A DNA stretch of 9,110 nucleotides from an uncultured Burkholderiales Genera incertae sedis bacterium (GTDB lineage Bacteria; Pseudomonadota; Gammaproteobacteria; Burkholderiales; Eutrophovitaceae): positions 1 to 9,110 of the forward strand of contig CAJQMS010000028.1 in assembly GCA_905479505.1 (NCBI GenBank). Direction: 5' to 3'. Below the pieces are notes generated by a model. That model ran no database searches. It had not been told where the DNA came from and saw only the letters and a program-made list of their open reading frames with translations. Shown here piece after piece: positions 6,273 to 9,110 of the stretch; position 1 is the stretch's first letter, and each line of letters starts with the position of its first letter. Both the position numbers and the translations under genes were made by a program.

Positions 6273-7094
6273 GTGGTGAATGACTTGGAGTACTTGAGGG
6301 GTCAGAAAATCTTATTAAAAAGTGATTTGTGCGCGGATATTAAGAAATATCTTCGTATGCTGAATCTATGCGATTGGCCAAGCCTTGATGAACTTAATGG
6401 GATGGCTATCAAGCGAAGTGGCGCTATGTATAACGCTAATGGCATGTCCATACGGTTTGTTGACCAATCAAACCGTCCTCAAACGTTCGAAGACGGGTTT
6501 GAGCAACGGACATTTTTGTTAGGAGAGGTGCCAGTTCGGCAAAAAAATTGGCATGATTTGTTAAATGCTCTTACTTGGTTTCTATTTCCCAATTCAAAAG
6601 CAGCTTTGAACGCGCGACATTTCGCAGTCTTAAAAAATAATTTCTCGAATTCTCGAACCCCGGAGGGCGATGCTTTAACAATTTTTGACGAGGACGGGAT
6701 GATAGTCATTTCCCAAAGTTCTACTCTCACTGATTTGTTGGTCAACTTTGAGTGGATTGAACTATTTTCTAAAAGGAGGGAAATGGTTGTTAAACACATG
6801 TCTTTCTTTATTTTTGGGCATGGTCTGTTAGAGAAGACGATGAAGCCGTATGTCGGAATGACGGGTAAAGCTTTGATATTGAATGACACAGAGCTGAATT
6901 TAAAAAGAAAATCGGACATCTCTGTTTTGGATGTTGATTTAGTGTTATCCCAAGTCATTCCTCAAAAGCATAATTTTTTATCAGGTCGAAGTCTTTCTCC
7001 TTTACCAATTCTCGGTATTCCTGGTTGGTGGGCTGGGAATGAAGATCCCAGTTTTTACGAAAATAAGTCTTATTTTCGTAAAAAAAGAAAATAA
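6273..7094 (+). CDS. DUF3025 family protein (unknown function)
   Basis: A 273-residue soluble protein recognised as DUF3025, a beta/gammaproteobacterial family without known function. Visible family hallmarks: FEQRTFLLGEVPVRQ followed by NWHDLLNALTW (about 76-102), FPNSKAALNARH, a GDALTIFDEDG segment (132-142), the histidine motif FGHGLLEK (181-188), and the C-terminal LPILGIPGWWAGNEDPSFYEN (244-264). Histidines 94, 116 and 183 are potential ligand or catalytic residues, but no function should be assumed. The start is unsure: GTG at 6273 or the next codon GTG at 6276. An in-frame TAA lies at 6249 and there is no Shine-Dalgarno in the short leader. The end of the gene runs through a perfect 16-base palindrome, giving a lysine-rich tail ending in FRKKRK. 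There is no operon partner, so neighbours give no functional hint. Confidence 0.88.
   Translation: MVNDLEYLRGQKILLKSDLCADIKKYLRMLNLCDWPSLDELNGMAIKRSGAMYNANGMSIRFVDQSNRPQTFEDGFEQRTFLLGEVPVRQKNWHDLLNALTWFLFPNSKAALNARHFAVLKNNFSNSRTPEGDALTIFDEDGMIVISQSSTLTDLLVNFEWIELFSKRREMVVKHMSFFIFGHGLLEKTMKPYVGMTGKALILNDTELNLKRKSDISVLDVDLVLSQVIPQKHNFLSGRSLSPLPILGIPGWWAGNEDPSFYENKSYFRKKRK
7052..7084. repeat. 33-base near-perfect palindrome inside the 3' end of the DUF3025 gene
   Basis: Left arm TTTTTACGAAAATAAG (7052-7067) and right arm CTTATTTTCGTAAAAA (7069-7084) are perfect reverse complements around a single T. The arms are AT-rich. The RNA could form a long hairpin (real loop 3-5 bases), but T-runs lie on the 5' side and A-runs on the 3' side. 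That is the reverse of a normal Rho-independent terminator on either strand. It could be a 3'-end RNA stabiliser or attenuating hairpin, a protein-binding site, or the remnant of an inverted duplication. It ends 8 bases before the stop codon's first base. Confidence 0.8.
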
Positions 7095-7148
7095 ATGCGA
7101 CCAATTTGAATAGTTTCTGCTCACGTCCCGAATTAAATAGCTGATGGA

Positions 7149-7177
7149 TTGACATAAACTCGCCGCAAAAATAAACT
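7149..7177 (+). promoter_or_regulatory. Candidate sigma70-type promoter upstream of rubrerythrin
   Basis: A perfect TTGACA at 7149-7154 is followed after 17 bases by TAAACT at 7172-7177 (4 of 6 to TATAAT). It would start transcription near 7185, leaving a leader of about 100 bases that contains the FNR-like box. With that geometry the box would lie downstream of the start, so it would repress this promoter or serve a second one. Confidence 0.4.
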
Positions 7178-7205
7178 TCTCGTATACAAAATTTAGAACT
7201 ACTCT

Positions 7206-7227
7206 AGATTTTGATTGTCATAAATCT
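7206..7227. promoter_or_regulatory. FNR/Anr-like box within a larger dyad, upstream of rubrerythrin
   Basis: TTGAT-TGTC-ATAAA at 7211-7224 matches the FNR consensus TTGAT-N4-ATCAA in 9 of 10 positions. It sits in a wider dyad, AGATTT (7206-7211) and AAATCT (7222-7227), so the symmetry goes beyond the core. FNR/Anr/CRP-family regulators bind such sites, and oxygen-dependent control of a rubrerythrin gene is biologically sensible. No regulator gene is in the window and binding is untested. Confidence 0.4.
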
Positions 7228-7286
7228 ACATAACCTTTATGCAGAGGGCGTTGTGGTAAATCATTTAACGAAAGGGAGAGAAAAAA

Positions 7287-7709
7287 ATGGCCAACTTAAA
7301 AGGGTCCAAGACGGAGCAAAGCTTGAAAGACGCCTTCGCAGGTGAATCACAGGCGAATCGAAGGTACCTTTATTTCGCAAACAAAGCGGACGTTGAAGGG
7401 CAAAACGATGTTGCATCCGTTTTTCGTTCAACCGCAGAGGGTGAAACAGGGCATGCGCATGGCCATCTGGAGTATCTGGAGCAGGTCGGCGATCCGGCAA
7501 CAGGTCTACCGATAGGCGGTACTCGTGACAACCTCACTGCATCTGTTGCAGGTGAGACACATGAATATACTGACATGTATCCAGGAATGGCAAAGACCGC
7601 GAGAGATGAAGGGTTTGATGAAATCGCAGACTGGTTCGAAACACTAGCGAAGGCGGAACGTTCACACGCTAATAGGTTTCAAAAAGCTTTAGACGCGTTA
7701 GAAGATTAA
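7287..7709 (+). CDS. Rubrerythrin without rubredoxin domain (di-iron ferritin-like protein)
   Basis: Cytosolic four-helix di-iron protein of 140 residues, probably a peroxide-reducing or related redox protein. Ferritin-like ligands are all visible: Glu20 (AGESQANRRY), Glu53 and His56 (EGETGH), Glu90 and Glu93 (AGETHEY), Glu124 and His127 (KAERSH). Two-domain rubrerythrins carry a C-terminal rubredoxin of about 45 residues with two CxxC pairs. Here there is none, and the protein has no cysteine at all, so electrons must come from another protein. The start ATG has a strong GGGAG at 7274-7278. The gene has its own upstream control region and is followed by a terminator, after which the Fe-S protein gene begins. 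That neighbour is a reasonable candidate electron partner (inference). Confidence 0.95.
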   Translation: MANLKGSKTEQSLKDAFAGESQANRRYLYFANKADVEGQNDVASVFRSTAEGETGHAHGHLEYLEQVGDPATGLPIGGTRDNLTASVAGETHEYTDMYPGMAKTARDEGFDEIADWFETLAKAERSHANRFQKALDALED

Positions 7710-7740
7710 CTTTAGCTAGTAAGGTTGAATGACTGCGAGA

Positions 7741-7777
7741 AAGCGCGGGGGGACGAAATGTTTACCCGCGTTTTTTT
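7741..7777 (+). terminator. Rho-independent terminator after rubrerythrin
   Basis: GC-rich stem CGCGGG (7744-7749) pairs with CCCGCG (7765-7770). It can extend outward through a G-U and two A-U pairs, with a loop of about 15 bases, and is followed directly by seven T (7771-7777). It lies 31 bases after the rubrerythrin stop and 30 before the next start. It probably limits read-through, so rubrerythrin would be made in excess over the Fe-S protein. Confidence 0.8.
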
Positions 7778-7807
7778 ATTGATTGGGAACTTGACGATGG
7801 ACAAGGT

Positions 7808-9103
7808 ATGAAAGAAGGCAGCTTAGAGGCACCAACACGGCATCCGCTAAATTGGGAGGATGGGGAGTTCTATGAAGAAGAACCCCTACACAAGGAAATG
7901 GAGCGGGTTTTCGACATTTGTCACGGATGTAGGCGGTGCGTTAGCCTGTGTACCACTTTTCCGACCCTTTTTGATCTTATCGACGAGAGTTCAACTATGG
8001 AGGTGGACGGGGTCGCTAAGGAGGACTACGCAAAGGTTGTGGATAAATGCTATCTGTGTGACATGTGTTACATGAACAAATGTCCGTATGTCCCGCCACA
8101 TGAATTTAATATCGACTTTCCTCATTTGATGTTGAGAGCTAAGGCTCAGAAATTTAAGAAAGGCGAGACGAAATTTCGCGACAAATTGCTGTCAAGTACT
8201 GATGCCCTAGGGAAGCTCTCGGCTATACCTGTAGTCGTGCAAACGATGAACGCGGTGAATAAGAATAAGTCAACGCGAGTACTAATGGAAAAGGCGTTGG
8301 GCATTCATAAAGATCGAAAGCTGCCGACATATGCCGGAAAGACGTTTCGCTCTAAAATGTCTGAGTCGGTAGTGGCTTCTCCGCAAGATGGCGAACGCAC
8401 CCCGGGAAAAGTGGCCGTTTTTGTCACCTGCTATGTGAACTACAACGAGCCAAATATCGGTGACGATTTGTTCAAAGTCCTTGAGCACAACAAAGTCCCG
8501 GTTGTAGCGGTTCAAAAAGAAGCTTGTTGTGGAATGCCGAAGCTAGAATTGGGAGATCTAGAATCAGTCAAGACGCTGAAAGAGAAAAATATTCCTCAGA
8601 TGGCGAAATATGTGCGGGATGGTTTCGCTTTAATGACTTCTGTGCCGTCGTGTACCTTGATGTTCAAGCAAGAATTACCGCTTATGTTTCCCGATGACGA
8701 AGAGGTTAAATTGGTCGCTAAAGCGATGTTTGATCCGTTTGAATATTTGATCTTACGAGGCCGGGATGGTCTTTTAAATCTTGATTTTAAGGTTCCGCTC
8801 GGGCAGGTTTCATACCATGTGCCTTGCCATTTGCGCGTGCAAAATATCGGCTTGAAAACGAAAGAAATGTTGGAACGAGTGCCTGATACGGTTGTCAAGA
8901 CGGTGGAACGGTGCTCAGGGCACGATGGCACGTGGGGCGTTAAGAAAGAGTATTTTGACGACTCGATGAAGATCGGGCGGCCGGTATTTAGGCAGATGAG
9001 CGAGGAGGTACCACATTACATCAGTTCTGACTGCGCGATTGCTGCAACACATATCGTTCAGGGTATAGAGGCAAAGCAGGATTTGGGGGAGGTCGTTTTT
9101 TGA
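7808..9103 (+). CDS. GlpC/HdrD-like Fe-S protein: two 4Fe-4S clusters plus two CCG domains
   Basis: Soluble electron-transfer protein of 431 residues, related to anaerobic glycerol-3-phosphate dehydrogenase subunit GlpC and heterodisulfide reductase subunit D. Cluster 1 is CHGCRRCVSLC (Cys38, 41, 44, 48). Cluster 2 is CYLCDMCYMNKCP (Cys81, 84, 87, 92), with one more residue than usual before the last cysteine. The first cysteine-rich domain holds Cys208, the Cys240-Cys241-Gly pair and Cys282. The second holds Cys340, Cys369 in CSGHDG (CCG changed to CSG, as in GlpC) and Cys409. There are no membrane segments. I chose ATG 7808 because family members begin with a similar EGSLEAPTRHP; the ATG at 7797 stops after four codons. 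The Shine-Dalgarno is poor. No glpA/glpB or hdr partner is nearby. From memory, relatives are often encoded between a rubrerythrin and a DUF3501 gene, and a DUF3501 gene may follow beyond the window. Confidence 0.92.
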   Translation: MKEGSLEAPTRHPLNWEDGEFYEEEPLHKEMERVFDICHGCRRCVSLCTTFPTLFDLIDESSTMEVDGVAKEDYAKVVDKCYLCDMCYMNKCPYVPPHEFNIDFPHLMLRAKAQKFKKGETKFRDKLLSSTDALGKLSAIPVVVQTMNAVNKNKSTRVLMEKALGIHKDRKLPTYAGKTFRSKMSESVVASPQDGERTPGKVAVFVTCYVNYNEPNIGDDLFKVLEHNKVPVVAVQKEACCGMPKLELGDLESVKTLKEKNIPQMAKYVRDGFALMTSVPSCTLMFKQELPLMFPDDEEVKLVAKAMFDPFEYLILRGRDGLLNLDFKVPLGQVSYHVPCHLRVQNIGLKTKEMLERVPDTVVKTVERCSGHDGTWGVKKEYFDDSMKIGRPVFRQMSEEVPHYISSDCAIAATHIVQGIEAKQDLGEVVF

Positions 9104-9110
9104 CCTCCCC
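9086..9110 (+). repeat. Inverted repeat straddling the stop codon of the Fe-S protein gene, at the window edge
   Basis: GGGGAGGTC (9086-9094) pairs perfectly with GACCTCCCC (9102-9110) around a 7-base T-rich loop. The TGA stop (9101-9103) lies at the loop/stem junction. It would form a stable RNA hairpin, but the sequence ends before any T-run could be seen, so terminator, attenuator and chance structure cannot be separated. The GGGGAGG arm also resembles a Shine-Dalgarno for a closely following gene. Confidence 0.5.

Noticed and set aside
6479..6958. 159-codon minus-strand open frame opposite the DUF3025 gene
   Set aside because: The plus-strand frame carries clear family motifs; the minus frame shows none and has no credible start context.
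7052..7084. Palindrome as a Rho-independent terminator for the DUF3025 gene
   Set aside because: The stem is AT-rich, starts with T and ends with A, and no T-run follows on either strand, so it does not fit intrinsic termination.
6955..7155. 66-codon minus-strand open frame ending in the 3' part of the DUF3025 gene
   Set aside because: Its only family-like peptide arises from the palindrome at 7052-7084, which mirrors the plus-strand coding sequence. No independent evidence of coding.
1..9110. Mobile element, defence system, CRISPR array or RNA gene
   Set aside because: No transposase, integrase, nuclease, toxin or repeat-spacer pattern was seen, and the intergenic regions (under 200 bases) show no tRNA-like folds or rRNA sequence.

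Overview
The window looks like chromosomal DNA from an aerobic or microaerobic proteobacterium, most likely a beta- or gammaproteobacterium, possibly an uncultured marine one. This rests on family recall, not on a search. DUF3025 proteins, the short rubrerythrin with its GlpC-like Fe-S partner, and meta-pathway-type MhpE/MhpF enzymes are all familiar from that group. Base composition looks close to balanced by eye and uniform. I see no integrase, transposase, tRNA, rRNA or CRISPR array. No stretch longer than 300 bases lacks a gene.

Layout. (1) Positions 1-2888, minus strand: a tight three-gene oxidoreductase operon, read right to left. It holds a short-chain dehydrogenase (GTG start), a zinc alcohol dehydrogenase, and a malate/L-lactate-type 2-hydroxyacid dehydrogenase. 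The last starts at TTG and is cut by the left edge of the window. (2) 2889-3087: a divergent control region with a TATAAT box and two dyads. (3) 3088-5093, plus strand: acylating acetaldehyde dehydrogenase (MhpF type) and 4-hydroxy-2-oxovalerate aldolase (MhpE type), overlapping by ATGA. Members of these two families form a substrate-channelling complex. (4) 5098-6207, minus strand: an L-2-hydroxyglutarate oxidase-like flavoprotein that converges on the aldolase with a 4-base gap. (5) 6273-7094, plus strand: a DUF3025 protein whose 3' end contains a long palindrome. (6) 7287-9103, plus strand: a rubrerythrin without a rubredoxin domain, a Rho-independent terminator, and a two-CCG-domain Fe-S protein related to GlpC/HdrD. 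A good FNR/Anr-like box lies upstream of the rubrerythrin.

How the genes may work together. Regions 1-3 look like one catabolic unit. Three NAD(P)-linked dehydrogenases could oxidise hydroxyl groups of a small polyol, hydroxy acid or deoxy-sugar acid. The aldolase/dehydrogenase pair would then split a 4-hydroxy-2-oxo acid into pyruvate and an acyl-CoA. The hydratase and ring-cleavage genes that normally accompany mhpE/mhpF in aromatic pathways are not in the window, so a non-aromatic substrate is plausible but unproven. Region 6 looks like a separate redox or peroxide-defence module. The strongest leads for new biology are the orphan aldolase-dehydrogenase pair beside the dehydrogenase operon, and the rubrerythrin/Fe-S protein pair. 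No classical mobile or defence system was found.
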